NCBI GenBank assembly: GCA_021371795.1 | Contig: JAJFVK010000002.1 | Coordinates: 62,001-126,000 of the forward strand | Origin: Planctomycetaceae bacterium | GTDB lineage: Bacteria > Planctomycetota > Phycisphaerae > Sedimentisphaerales > UBA12454 | Length of the DNA stretch: 64,000 nucleotides | Reading direction: 5' to 3' | Shown here: positions 34,801 to 44,620 of the stretch, in pieces | Numbering within the stretch: the stretch's first letter is position 1 | Layout: each line of letters starts with the position of its first letter | The notes under the pieces: model-generated | What the model was told of the DNA's origin: nothing | Database searches by the model: none | Seen by the model: the letters and a program-made list of their open reading frames with translations, nothing else | Made by a program: the position numbers and the translations under genes

Positions 34801-34884
34801 TAATCTCGCATTAGGTGTATTCTTCCAATTATTCATACCGCTTTTATCATTTCCGTTCAAAAAACCATTCGAATTGCCGGCCAT
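31852..34884 (-). CDS. nrdJ: Adenosylcobalamin-dependent (class II) ribonucleoside-diphosphate reductase
   Basis: 1010 residues. Catalytic core landmarks: FNSPVWFN (about 134-141), [35 protein letters not shown] (about 397-416) and the [15 protein letters not shown] loop. The late part has a TSCPD-type domain (about 800-870) with [19 protein letters not shown], a lysine/valine-rich linker, and a C-terminal zinc ribbon CDICG...CYKCFNCG near the C-terminus. It makes deoxyribonucleotides in the cytoplasm using vitamin B12 and needs no oxygen. Two NrdR boxes lie upstream; GGGAGG precedes the ATG. Confidence 0.96.
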   Translation of the reverse strand: [1010 protein letters not shown]

Positions 34885-34944
34885 AGTCAGTTGCCTCCCT
34901 GCAAAACACGCTTCCGTGCGGTTTATATATGTTTATCAAACAAT

Positions 34945-34990
34945 ACACTACATATTGTGATATTTAGGGTTTTAAAACAATATATAGGTG
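34945..34990 (-). promoter_or_regulatory. Pair of NrdR boxes upstream of nrdJ
   Basis: Two 16-base sites matching acaCwAtATaTwGtgt: ACACTACATATTGTGA (34945-34960) and AAACAATATATAGGTG (34975-34990). Their centres are 30 bases apart, about three helical turns, the arrangement NrdR needs for cooperative repression. They lie 60-105 bases before the nrdJ ATG. Confidence 0.8.
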
Positions 34991-35348
34991 TTAGTCACGT
35001 CCCTCCTATACTACGCCTATGAATATTTTTTTCAATCTAAAAAACGGAAAAAAATATTAACGTTTTGTTAGTCCTTGTGGATTATGAACCTGCGCCAAAA
35101 AAAATTTCTAAAGAATTTTTAAAGAGTATAAATTTCCTAAAACAGTTATTCGTTAGATTACGATTTTTTCATACGTAAATTATTATCGGACGTTGGGTTA
35201 GTGCGATAGAGTAGCGGTGATGAAGTTTTTAAGGGATAATTGATTTAAAAAAGATATAATGATATAGTTTGTTAGTTGATTATTACGGAGAATGAAAAAG
35301 TTATCTGTGTCATGATTTATGAAAACTTATGAAAAAGTAAGATTTTTC
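34991..35348. other. A/T-rich gap between nrdJ and the AbiF locus
   Basis: About 360 bases without a convincing gene. It has A-runs, TATAAT-like words (35253-35262) and a seven-residue ORF from an ATG after GGAGA at about 35287. The direct repeat ATTTATGAAAAC/ACTTATGAAAAA is seen near 35310-35340. The nrdJ promoter must lie at the left end but I cannot place it exactly. Confidence 0.4.
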
Positions 35349-35378
35349 TTGAACTTTCCTATGTATATATGCGATACT
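35349..35378 (+). promoter_or_regulatory. Promoter of the AbiF-associated RNA
   Basis: -35 TTGAAC (35349-35354), 18-base spacer, -10 GATACT (35373-35378). The word CTATGTATA occurs twice as a direct repeat across it (about 35359-35367 and 35377-35385) and may be an operator. Start expected near 35386. Confidence 0.5.
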
Positions 35379-35385
35379 ATGTATA

Positions 35386-35442
35386 GGAAGCCCGCCAAGC
35401 CTCTGTCTTCGGACAAGCTAAATCTGGTGGGCGTTTCTTTTT
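35386..35442 (+). ncRNA. AbiF-associated structured RNA with built-in terminator
   Basis: Eight-pair outer stem GCCCGCCA (35390-35397) with TGGTGGGC (35425-35432), a 3' bulge AAATC (35420-35424), an inner helix AGC/GCT (35398/35417), an internal loop and TGTC-TTCG-GACA (35404-35415) with a UUCG-type tetraloop. TTTCTTTTT follows at 35434-35442, so the same fold ends transcription. It lies 10 bases before an Abi_2 gene, the position of the known abiF RNA motif. Inference: this RNA is an antitoxin or guide-like partner of the HEPN protein. Confidence 0.7.
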
Positions 35443-35452
35443 AGGGGGATAG

Positions 35453-36364
35453 ATGAGGTACACAAAACCACCTCTTTCATTCGAGCAACAGGCGGAACTT
35501 CTTATATCCCGCGGTCTTGAAGCTGATAAAAATGACCTTGTGTCAAAACTCCGTGTTGTAAATTATTATCGTCTTAGCGGATATTGGTACCCATTTCGTG
35601 AGCAGGGGAGTGAAAATTTCAAACCGCACACAACACTTGAAAAAATCTGGCGAAGGTATGCTTTTGATCGACAGCTTCGATTGCTGACTATGGATGCTGT
35701 CGAACGTGTGGAAATTGCAGTCAAGACAAGCATAATCTACTATCACAGTCATAACTGGGGAGCATTCGGGTACACTGCCAATATGTATTTACCAAATCTC
35801 GATGAAAAACGATATGCGGTTTTTATGGAGAAGATTAATGAGACAACTTCGCACAGCAAAGAGGGATTTGTCGAGCATTTCAAAACAATTTACGGCGATA
35901 CACATTCCCTTTTGCCATTGTGGATGGCTGCGGAGATTATGACATTTGGAATGATGCTGACAATGTTCAGAGGTATTGAAATGAAATTACAGCAGGCGAT
36001 TGCTCGTGATTTTAATATTTCTGACAAAGTTTTTCTTTCGTGGCTTGTGGCGATAAACACAATACGAAATGTTTGCGCTCATCACGGAAGATTAAGAGAC
36101 AGGGTATTGGATTATACGCCGATGATACCGCGAACAAATAAATATCCGGAATGGCACAATCCTGTTAACATTCCACAAGACCGAATATTCGGTATCCTGA
36201 CTATATTAAAATATATGATGAATATCATTGCTCCCCAAAGCGGTTGGAGTGAGCGATTCAAAAGTTTGCTGGATCAATATCAGGAAATACCAATAACATC
36301 TATGGGGATGCCGACAAACTGGCTGGATTGTCCTATATGGGCATTAAATGCGTCATTGCATTGA
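35453..36364 (+). CDS. abiF: AbiF/AbiD-type Abi_2 family HEPN protein
   Basis: 303 residues. The N-terminal Abi_2 signature is YYRLSGYWYPF (about 38-48). The HEPN ribonuclease motif R-x4-H appears as RNVCAH (Arg205-His210) followed by HGRLRDR. Abi_2 proteins (AbiD, AbiF) stop phage growth by abortive infection; recent work links AbiF HEPN proteins to Cas13 origin and to RNA antitoxins encoded just upstream. GGGGG lies five bases before the ATG and the RNA gene is directly upstream, so translation depends on read-through of its terminator or on another start. No integrase or transposase is nearby. Confidence 0.92.
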   Translation: MRYTKPPLSFEQQAELLISRGLEADKNDLVSKLRVVNYYRLSGYWYPFREQGSENFKPHTTLEKIWRRYAFDRQLRLLTMDAVERVEIAVKTSIIYYHSHNWGAFGYTANMYLPNLDEKRYAVFMEKINETTSHSKEGFVEHFKTIYGDTHSLLPLWMAAEIMTFGMMLTMFRGIEMKLQQAIARDFNISDKVFLSWLVAINTIRNVCAHHGRLRDRVLDYTPMIPRTNKYPEWHNPVNIPQDRIFGILTILKYMMNIIAPQSGWSERFKSLLDQYQEIPITSMGMPTNWLDCPIWALNASLH

Positions 36365-36376
36365 AGTAATATTTTG

Positions 36377-37699
36377 ATGGCGGATAAATTCACAAAAATT
36401 CGAGAAATGATTAAGACGTTTCCAACTGGGCCGGGCTTGTATTTTATGAAAGATGCGAACGGTACGGTTCTTTACGTCGGCAAAGCGGCCAATCTCCGCT
36501 CCCGCGCCGGCAGTTATTTTCAGCCGGCAGCGGACATTGAGTCCACCCGCGGGCCGAAAATCGCCGAAATGCTCAAAAAAGTCGCCGAAGTGGATTTTCT
36601 CGAAACACAAAGCGAAGTCGATGCTCTTCTGCAGGAAGCTCGGCTCGTCAAGGACATCCGCCCGCCATACAATTCCGATTTGACCGACGATAAATCATTT
36701 CCGTATCTTGAAATTACAATCCGCGATGACTACCCCGGCGTTTACATCACGCGCCAGCCGCGCGAAAAGAGTAAATTGTTCGGCCCATTCGCCGGCGTGG
36801 GCGACTTACGAGCCGCAATGGTTGTGCTGCAAAAGATTTTCAAATTCCGAACCTGCGGCCTTGAGATTGACGAATCAGACGACAAGCGAAAATTTTTCAG
36901 ACCCTGCATATTATATAGTATCAAACAATGCATCGCTCCGTGCGCCGATTATATCAGCAAAAAAGATTACCGAAAAAACATCGCCGATTTGATTAATTTT
37001 TTAAATTCAAAACGAACGACAGTCCTGCGCGAACTGAATCAGCAGATGGAAGCTGCCGCAAAGACTATGGATTATGAAGCCGCTGCGATGTATCGCGACA
37101 GGATTCGATTGATAGAAAATCTCGACAAGCGAGGCTCACTCGATGAAAATGTTCAGCCGGAGGTTTTCTTTACCGACCCGACCGAATCACTTGAGAAATT
37201 GCAAAAACTGCTCGGCAGTGCAAATCATATCCGCATAATCGAGGGTTTCGATATCGCGCACATCGGTGGCTCTGAAACTGTCGGCTCACTTGTACGTTTT
37301 ATTGATGGCAAACCTTTTAAAGCTGGCTACCGAAGATACAAAATCAAAACCGTCAAAGGTGTTGATGATTATGCGTGTCTGAAGGAAGTTTTATTGCGAA
37401 GATTTTTCCACGCCGCCGCAGGCGAAGAGCTTTGGCCTGATTTGGTTTTGATAGATGGCGGAATTGGTCAGCTTCACGCAGCCGAAGATGCGTTTAAGGA
37501 ATTGAAAGTTATACCGCCGGTTTTGGCTTCGCTTGCGAAAAAGGAAGAGATAATTTTCGTGTCAGGAAAAAACGAACCGTTGAAGCTGCCCGCCAATAAT
37601 CCGGCAAAAAAACTTTTGCAGTATGTCCGCGACGAATCGCACCGTTTCGCGCAGCATTACCACCATATCCTCCGCCGCAAAAAAATGCTTAACGAATAA
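36377..37699 (+). CDS. uvrC: UvrC-like excinuclease subunit lacking the tandem HhH tail
   Basis: 440 residues against about 600 in typical UvrC. Present: GIY-YIG nuclease (about 14-95; GPGLYFMKDANGTVLYVGKA), a four-Cys region (TCGLEI, RPCILYS, KQCIAPC; Fe-S site in UvrC), a UVR domain (about 215-250) and the RNase H-like nuclease with FDIAHIGG and LVLIDGGIGQLH, ending DESHRFAQHYHHILRRKK. Absent: the C-terminal (HhH)2 domain; the interdomain region is also short. It should make both incisions in nucleotide excision repair with UvrAB, but 5' incision usually needs HhH. ATG 36377 is preferred to a TTG one codon earlier. It begins 13 bases after abiF. Confidence 0.88.
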   Translation: MADKFTKIREMIKTFPTGPGLYFMKDANGTVLYVGKAANLRSRAGSYFQPAADIESTRGPKIAEMLKKVAEVDFLETQSEVDALLQEARLVKDIRPPYNSDLTDDKSFPYLEITIRDDYPGVYITRQPREKSKLFGPFAGVGDLRAAMVVLQKIFKFRTCGLEIDESDDKRKFFRPCILYSIKQCIAPCADYISKKDYRKNIADLINFLNSKRTTVLRELNQQMEAAAKTMDYEAAAMYRDRIRLIENLDKRGSLDENVQPEVFFTDPTESLEKLQKLLGSANHIRIIEGFDIAHIGGSETVGSLVRFIDGKPFKAGYRRYKIKTVKGVDDYACLKEVLLRRFFHAAAGEELWPDLVLIDGGIGQLHAAEDAFKELKVIPPVLASLAKKEEIIFVSGKNEPLKLPANNPAKKLLQYVRDESHRFAQHYHHILRRKKMLNE

Positions 37700-37776
37700 A
37701 CCCAAACACCACATTGTCATTCCCGCGAAAGGCGGTTGGAGCGTTATCGCAAACCCCTTTGGGGGAATCTATACCG

Positions 37777-38783
37777 TTATATTACTATATCTGTGCATTT
37801 CTTTAAACGTACATTATTCCCAAAACGTTTTTTATCTTTACAGTTTTTTAACTGTTTGTAGATTTTTTGCATAATCGCTGATGCTTTTACTTCGCCGTTT
37901 TTGCCAAGCGTTTCGTTTGAAGTGTAAATCACAATTTCATCGGCCAGTTTTTCTTTTAAGAAAGATGTTATAACTTTTGCTCCGCCTTCGACAAGCAGTT
38001 GCTGAACATTCATTTTGCCGAGTCTGGTCAGAACATCGTTTAAATTTCTGCCGTTGAAAACATAAACAGGCCATTTTTTTGCGGTCTTTATTAAATTACA
38101 GTTTTGCGGCAGTTTGGATTCTTTGCCGAGAACTATTCTTAAAGGCTGCCTGCCATTGTCCGGCCTGACTGTAAGCATTGGGTTATCTTCGAGAACGGTA
38201 TTTATGCCGACAAGCACTGCCTGTACTCGCCTGCGGATTTTTTGAACGTCTTTTCTGCTCACGGCGTTGCTTATCCATCGTTTGCTGTCGTTTCGTGCGA
38301 GAAAACCATCTTTGCTCTGTGCCCATTTGACGATTACATAAGGTTTTTTTGTCCTGGCGAATTTGAAAAATGGTGCGTTTAATTCTTTGGCTTGTTTTTC
38401 ACAAACTCCGCAGACAACTTCAATGCCCGCTTTCTTGAGAATCTTAAAACCTTTGCCTGCGACTTTTTTTGTCGGGTCGCCGACAGCCGCAACGACTTTT
38501 TTGATACCTGCTTTGATAACCGCATCTGTGCAGGGCGGCGTTTTCCCAAAATGACAACAGGGTTCAAGCGTTACATACAGTGTCGCACCTTTTGGCGAAA
38601 CTTTGCAGTTTTTCAATGCGTTGATTTCCGCGTGCGGCCCGCCGAATTTTTCGTGGAATCCAGCGCCGATGATTTTGCCATTTTTGACAATGACAGCACC
38701 AACCATCGGATTCGGCTCAACATTGCCCTCACCTTTTTGAGCGAGCAGCAAAGCGATTTTCATGAATTTGATATTTGTCGTCA

Positions 38784-38784
<1 letters not shown>
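37777..38784 (-). CDS. ribD: Riboflavin biosynthesis protein RibD
   Basis: 335 residues with two domains. The deaminase (about 1-145) has the zinc motif HAEINAL (about 51-57) and EPCCHFGKTPPC (about 74-85). The reductase (about 146-335) has KWAQSKDGFLA, the SRKDVQKIR region, VGINTVLEDNP and LLVEGGAKV. It converts the GTP cyclohydrolase product in two steps toward riboflavin. Its ATG overlaps the ligA stop by one base, so the two genes are coupled. Confidence 0.96.
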
Positions 38785-40796
<2,012 letters not shown>

Positions 40797-40800
40797 TCAT

Positions 40801-40833
40801 AAAAAAACCCGCACCTGATATTCAGATACGGGT
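40801..40833 (-). terminator. Terminator of the OmpA-like lipoprotein gene
   Basis: Minus strand: ACCCGTATCTG, loop AATAT, CAGGTGCGGGT, then seven T (40807-40801). It lies 38 bases past the stop at 40872 and separates this gene from ligA. Confidence 0.88.
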
Positions 40834-40871
40834 TGTTATTGTAAACGTTTATTTTGTGAAAATAAATTAAA

Positions 40872-41660
40872 TTATTTGGTGCTGCCTGCCGGAACCAAGT
40901 ACAGTTCAACACGTCTGTTCTTTGGATTGCCTTTATTGCCGGCTTCATTAGCTTCAAGCGGTCTGTATTCGCCGTAGCCTTTTACGCCCATACGTTTCGG
41001 ATTAACGCTGCTTGATTCCATAACTTTCTCAACGGAAATCGCTCTGTGAACTGAAAGATGCCAGTTTGTCGGGTGTGCGCTCATTGTTTCCGACTTCTTA
41101 ATCGGCATATCATCAGTGTGGCCGATGATTGTAACATCGAAGCCTTCAGCGGCGTGCGAATTGATAATCACGCAGAGTTTTTTCAGCATTTCAACGCCGT
41201 TCGGCGCTACAACATCGCTGCCTTTTTCAAACAGCAAATCGCTTTTGAACTTAACCATTCCGGTCGCTTCGTCGAAGGTAACCATATCCGGATTTTCAGC
41301 CGCGAATTTTTGCAGCTCGCTTGCCAGTTCAGGCGGAAGTATCGAGCCGCCGAGTTGACCCTGCATCTGTTTAATCAATGCTTCTTTCTGTGCGATGTCA
41401 GCTTCGAGCGCCGCGATTTTCTTGTTCAGTGCATCGAGGTCTGTATCCAAACCTGCCTGACAGTCGGCAAGTTGTTTTTCTAATTGTGCCATTTTTAATT
41501 TAGCGACGTTGAGCTGACTTTCAAGTTCGTCGATACGAAGCTGCTGATTGCGGTTACGTACTTTTAAATCGTCAACTTCACGCTGATTAACACAGCCGCT
41601 GCCTAACAGCGCGAGAGTTAATGAGACTGCTACGAGACATGTGATATTTTTGAGCTGCAT
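40872..41660 (-). CDS. OmpA-family lipoprotein with coiled coil
   Basis: 262 residues. Lipobox LLGSGC with Cys at about 23, then a coiled coil (about 28-100; repeated Leu/Lys/Gln heptads) and a C-terminal OmpA-like peptidoglycan-binding domain (about 130-258) with VTIIGHTDD, the diagnostic TDD/HTD turn, and NRRVELYLV at the end. It resembles Pal and MotB-type proteins and probably tethers the outer membrane to peptidoglycan. A 19-base inverted repeat lies in its leader. Confidence 0.88.
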   Translation of the reverse strand: MQLKNITCLVAVSLTLALLGSGCVNQREVDDLKVRNRNQQLRIDELESQLNVAKLKMAQLEKQLADCQAGLDTDLDALNKKIAALEADIAQKEALIKQMQGQLGGSILPPELASELQKFAAENPDMVTFDEATGMVKFKSDLLFEKGSDVVAPNGVEMLKKLCVIINSHAAEGFDVTIIGHTDDMPIKKSETMSAHPTNWHLSVHRAISVEKVMESSSVNPKRMGVKGYGEYRPLEANEAGNKGNPKNRRVELYLVPAGSTK

Positions 41661-41686
41661 TTTTATTGTCCTTTCCTGACAAAACC

Positions 41687-41705
41687 GTTCACTGATTTAG
41701 TGAAC
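41687..41705. promoter_or_regulatory. Inverted repeat in the leader of the OmpA-like gene
   Basis: GTTCACT-gattt-AGTGAAC, a perfect seven-base inverted repeat, lies 27 bases upstream of the ATG at 41660 and just downstream of a likely promoter (TTGCAC, 17 bases, TACTAA at 41745-41717 minus strand). It could be a repressor site or an mRNA hairpin. Confidence 0.5.
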
Positions 41706-41896
41706 TTAATCCGTTATTAGTACTGATAATACTGTTACAGTGCAAAATCCTATCACAAGCAAAAATGAAATGCCAATAAAATTTGCTGAAAAAATTGCTG
41801 ACAACCCGGCATACAGCCGATTCGAGGTGTCTATATATCCGCAGACAAAGGCCTTAAAATCAAACGTTACATTTCTAACAAAGAACGTCAGCTATG

Positions 41897-43132
41897 TTAT
41901 TTTTTAGCTTTCTTTTCTTTTGGCGGTTTTGGAGCCTTTGGTGCTTTCGGAGCTTTCGGTGCCTTTGGAGCTTTTGGCTTCTTAGGTGCGCCGGAAACAG
42001 ATGCCACCAGAACGCCGATAATCGTAGCGCCTGCCAGACCTGCCGCAACATACCATATTATAGGACCAACTGCCGATACTACAGGCAGATTTACAGGTTT
42101 AAAACCTGCGATAACTACAATTGCGCTATACACTAACACGATGAACGGAATGAAGAGTAACGCTCCGAACACATTGCTTGTCGTGTCAGCCGGTGCTTCA
42201 TAAGCTATTGCTGCTCCGACAGGTACAGCCGATGGCTGCTGTGGAATATCATCTGGAACATCAACGATATCCTGCTCTTGCGGAGAAGCCTGGAACATTT
42301 TGTCATCTTCGGCTGCCGGTGCTTCTTCCATCATTGACGGCAATGGAGGAGTCTGATCGATGCCTCCCGCCTGTGCTCCTGCGTTTTCAGGATAAATATC
42401 GTCGAGCACTGCGCCAAGCGAAGTATCGTCTGCCTGCAGAGAAAGGTCTAACAATCCCGAACCGCTGCCTGCGCCTTCGAGGTTGATATCTTCGTCGAGT
42501 CTTGCGATACTGCCGTCGTCGAACGAGCCTTTCTGGTCGAGCGGTTTCGGCTGCTTGTCAAAAACTTTTGTATCGCCGCTGGCATCGTCTGAAATTTTGT
42601 AGCCTGTATCAGAATCGCTCAATACATTGATTGTTTCGCCGCCGGCTGCGATTTTCGTATCGCCGCTGGATGTATCCGGCCCCTGTGAACCGTCTAAAGA
42701 GATGCCGCTGCCTGTTGCGCTTGAAGGGCCTGCCGTTTCTGCCGGTGAAAGCAGTACTTCACTGCCGCTGCTCTTTGTGCCCGCAAGCGGCGTTTCGTCG
42801 AGTTTTTCATCGCCGAGCAGTTCGCCGGTTTCGTCGAGTTGGAAATTTGTTTCAAGTTTTTTATCGCCTGTTCCCATCAGAACGTCGAGTTCTTCGGGAG
42901 CCAGCGAGACTTCGCCGGATTCATCAATGGAAATTTCTAAAGAATCGTGCAAGTTTACCGGGCCGCCTTTGCTGGAAGATGCAATCGCGTCAACGTCCTC
43001 GATTTTGTAGAAAGGTTTGTTGCCGTCGCGAAATTCACGAAGCTTGCCTTCTTTGACAAGGTTTGTAATCTCTTCTTTGCTCTTAGCGAGCTTTTCAACA
43101 GCCTGGTCTAATGTGTAGAATTTTCCAGCCAT
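41897..43132 (-). CDS. HTH-domain protein with acidic linker, two membrane helices and lysine-rich repeat tail
   Basis: 411 residues. N-terminus: an excisionase/MerR-like HTH (about 5-55; FYTLDQAVEKLAKSKEEI, EGKLREFRDGNKPFYKIED). A long acidic Ser/Gly/Asp region follows (about 60-320). Two hydrophobic helices are at about 325-350 and 355-382. The C-terminus repeats KAP (PKAPKAPKAPKAPKAP) and ends PPKEKKAKK. This layout, a cytoplasmic DNA-binding head tied to the membrane, is seen in planctomycete proteins of unknown function. No ribosome problem; the promoter is at 43206-43233. Confidence 0.75.
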   Translation of the reverse strand: MAGKFYTLDQAVEKLAKSKEEITNLVKEGKLREFRDGNKPFYKIEDVDAIASSSKGGPVNLHDSLEISIDESGEVSLAPEELDVLMGTGDKKLETNFQLDETGELLGDEKLDETPLAGTKSSGSEVLLSPAETAGPSSATGSGISLDGSQGPDTSSGDTKIAAGGETINVLSDSDTGYKISDDASGDTKVFDKQPKPLDQKGSFDDGSIARLDEDINLEGAGSGSGLLDLSLQADDTSLGAVLDDIYPENAGAQAGGIDQTPPLPSMMEEAPAAEDDKMFQASPQEQDIVDVPDDIPQQPSAVPVGAAIAYEAPADTTSNVFGALLFIPFIVLVYSAIVVIAGFKPVNLPVVSAVGPIIWYVAAGLAGATIIGVLVASVSGAPKKPKAPKAPKAPKAPKAPKPPKEKKAKK

Positions 43133-43205
43133 GAGAATTTCCTATTATTTTATAAGTTAAATTATTGCTTTGCCGTTAGTTATAATTAGCTACCCATTTT
43201 AACAC

Positions 43206-43233
43206 ATTATAACTTTGAATGCAAGCAGTTCAA
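43206..43233 (-). promoter_or_regulatory. Promoter of the HTH-membrane protein gene
   Basis: Minus strand: -35 TTGAAC (43233-43228), 16-base spacer, -10 TATAAT (43211-43206). Confidence 0.6.
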
Positions 43234-43260
43234 GTTTTTTAATAAACTATTGCTAATACA

Positions 43261-44019
43261 CTATTTCGACTTGAATATATCGAACTTTACGAGCCCGAAC
43301 TTTTGCAAAATATATTGCAGCATTGTATAAAGTGTTAGCATGCCATATCTTATGCTCCGCGGCAGATTTATGCTGGACGCCTCCTGAAAATATCGGCAGG
43401 GCACGGGAGCGTCGGAAATTTTAAAGTTAAAATATGCAGACTGGGCAAGAAATTGTGAATCGAAAACGAAATCGTCTGAATTTCGTTCGTAAGGAATCTT
43501 CTCGAGAACCGCTCGTTTGTAAATCCTGAACCCGCTGTGAAAATCGCCGAGATTCTGGCCGAGAATCAGGTTTTCCGTAATAGTTAACATTCTATTGCAC
43601 AGGTACTTATATAACGGCATACCCGATTCGAGCGTTTCTTTTCGTGTTCGGATTCTGCTGCCGAGCATTACATCCGCAACGCCGGTGGTCAGATAGCCAA
43701 CGAAAAACGGAATCAATCGGCCATCATACTGATAGTCAGGATGCAGCATTACAATAATGTCCGCGCCGCGCTCCAGAGCGGCTTTGTAGCAGGTCTTCTG
43801 GTTTCCGCCGTAACCTGTGTTCTTTTCGTGTTTTATGACCGTAAGGCCGAGCTTTTGGGCCAGCTCGACGGTGTTGTCTTTACTGCAATCGTCAACGAGG
43901 ATTATATCCTTGCGGAACTCCGGCGGAATGTCGTTGAGCGTCGCTTCGAGAGTCGCGGCCGCGTTGTAGGCGGGCATTACGATTACAGTCTTTAAATTTT
44001 CGTAACTTATTTTTAACAA
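43261..44019 (-). CDS. Family 2 glycosyltransferase (dolichol-phosphate mannosyltransferase-like)
   Basis: 252 residues. GT-A fold motifs: [17 protein letters not shown] (about 13-29), [12 protein letters not shown] (about 39-50) and the metal-binding variant [14 protein letters not shown], then GSRI and [15 protein letters not shown]. The last 30 residues are hydrophobic or membrane-attached ([16 protein letters not shown]). It moves sugar from a nucleotide donor to a lipid carrier or envelope glycan; the acceptor is unknown. It is downstream of the Nfu gene (21 bases), so likely cotranscribed. Confidence 0.88.
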   Translation of the reverse strand: MLKISYENLKTVIVMPAYNAAATLEATLNDIPPEFRKDIILVDDCSKDNTVELAQKLGLTVIKHEKNTGYGGNQKTCYKAALERGADIIVMLHPDYQYDGRLIPFFVGYLTTGVADVMLGSRIRTRKETLESGMPLYKYLCNRMLTITENLILGQNLGDFHSGFRIYKRAVLEKIPYERNSDDFVFDSQFLAQSAYFNFKISDAPVPCRYFQEASSINLPRSIRYGMLTLYTMLQYILQKFGLVKFDIFKSK

Positions 44020-44040
44020 GTGAGTTGCAACCTTTATTTG

Positions 44041-44301
44041 TTATTTAACAGCTACGACTTCCTTGACTTCGGGAACTCTCTGCTTGAGCAGCCGTTCAAC
44101 GCCCATTTTCAGAGTCATAGCCGCACCCGGACAGCCTTTGCAGGCGCCCTGAAGGCGGACTTTTACGGTATTGTCTTCGGTAAGTTCGACGAATTCGATA
44201 TCGCCGCCGTCGTTTTGAAGCATCGGCCTGATACCGTCGATTACTTCTATCACCTGGTCTTTTATGGACTTACCGCCGTGGCATCCGCAATTTTCACACA
44301 T
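44041..44301 (-). CDS. NifU/Nfu-type Fe-S scaffold domain protein
   Basis: 86 residues. Starts MCENCGCHGG, a Cys-rich head not found in the minimal domain, then the Nfu domain with DGIRPMLQNDGGDIEFVEL (about 22-40) and the cluster-binding motif GACKGCPGA (C-x2-C, about 52-60). It carries [4Fe-4S] clusters to target proteins. First gene of a short operon with the glycosyltransferase downstream. Confidence 0.9.
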   Translation of the reverse strand: MCENCGCHGGKSIKDQVIEVIDGIRPMLQNDGGDIEFVELTEDNTVKVRLQGACKGCPGAAMTLKMGVERLLKQRVPEVKEVVAVK

Positions 44302-44557
44302 ATTTTAAGCTCCGTTAATAAATTACATAAGGCAGGGATTATAACAATTGTTGGGGAAAAATAAAAATCAAATATCCGCTTTTGCGGACAATTCTTATAG
44401 CAGGGGATAGAACGTAGAACACAGAACTTAGAACATAGAATAGTGAAAAATCCGAAATCCTAAACTCTAAATCCTCTGTAAAAATGCGCACGGGAATTCC
44501 TGCACAAATCTTGCATACTGGCGCGTTATTTCAGCAAAAAATCGTTCAAAACACGTC

Positions 44558-44620
44558 AAAAACACATTGACTTGCGCACATTTAAACGAAAAAACACCTG
44601 ACTTGCACATATTTACACGC
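44558..44620. repeat. Tandem of two 31-32 base units
   Basis: Unit one runs 44558-44588, unit two 44589-44620; both contain AAAAACAC, TGACTTGC, CACAT and end ACG. A partial AAAAACAGTC copy follows twice. Confidence 0.7.

Noticed and set aside
34921-35060. Cobalamin riboswitch upstream of the B12-dependent reductase
   Set aside because: No B12-box-like sequence or fitting stem pattern was recognised; NrdR boxes explain the conserved-looking words.
44558-44620. Repeats as a possible CRISPR array
   Set aside because: Only two direct units without spacers and no cas genes; it is a simple tandem duplication.
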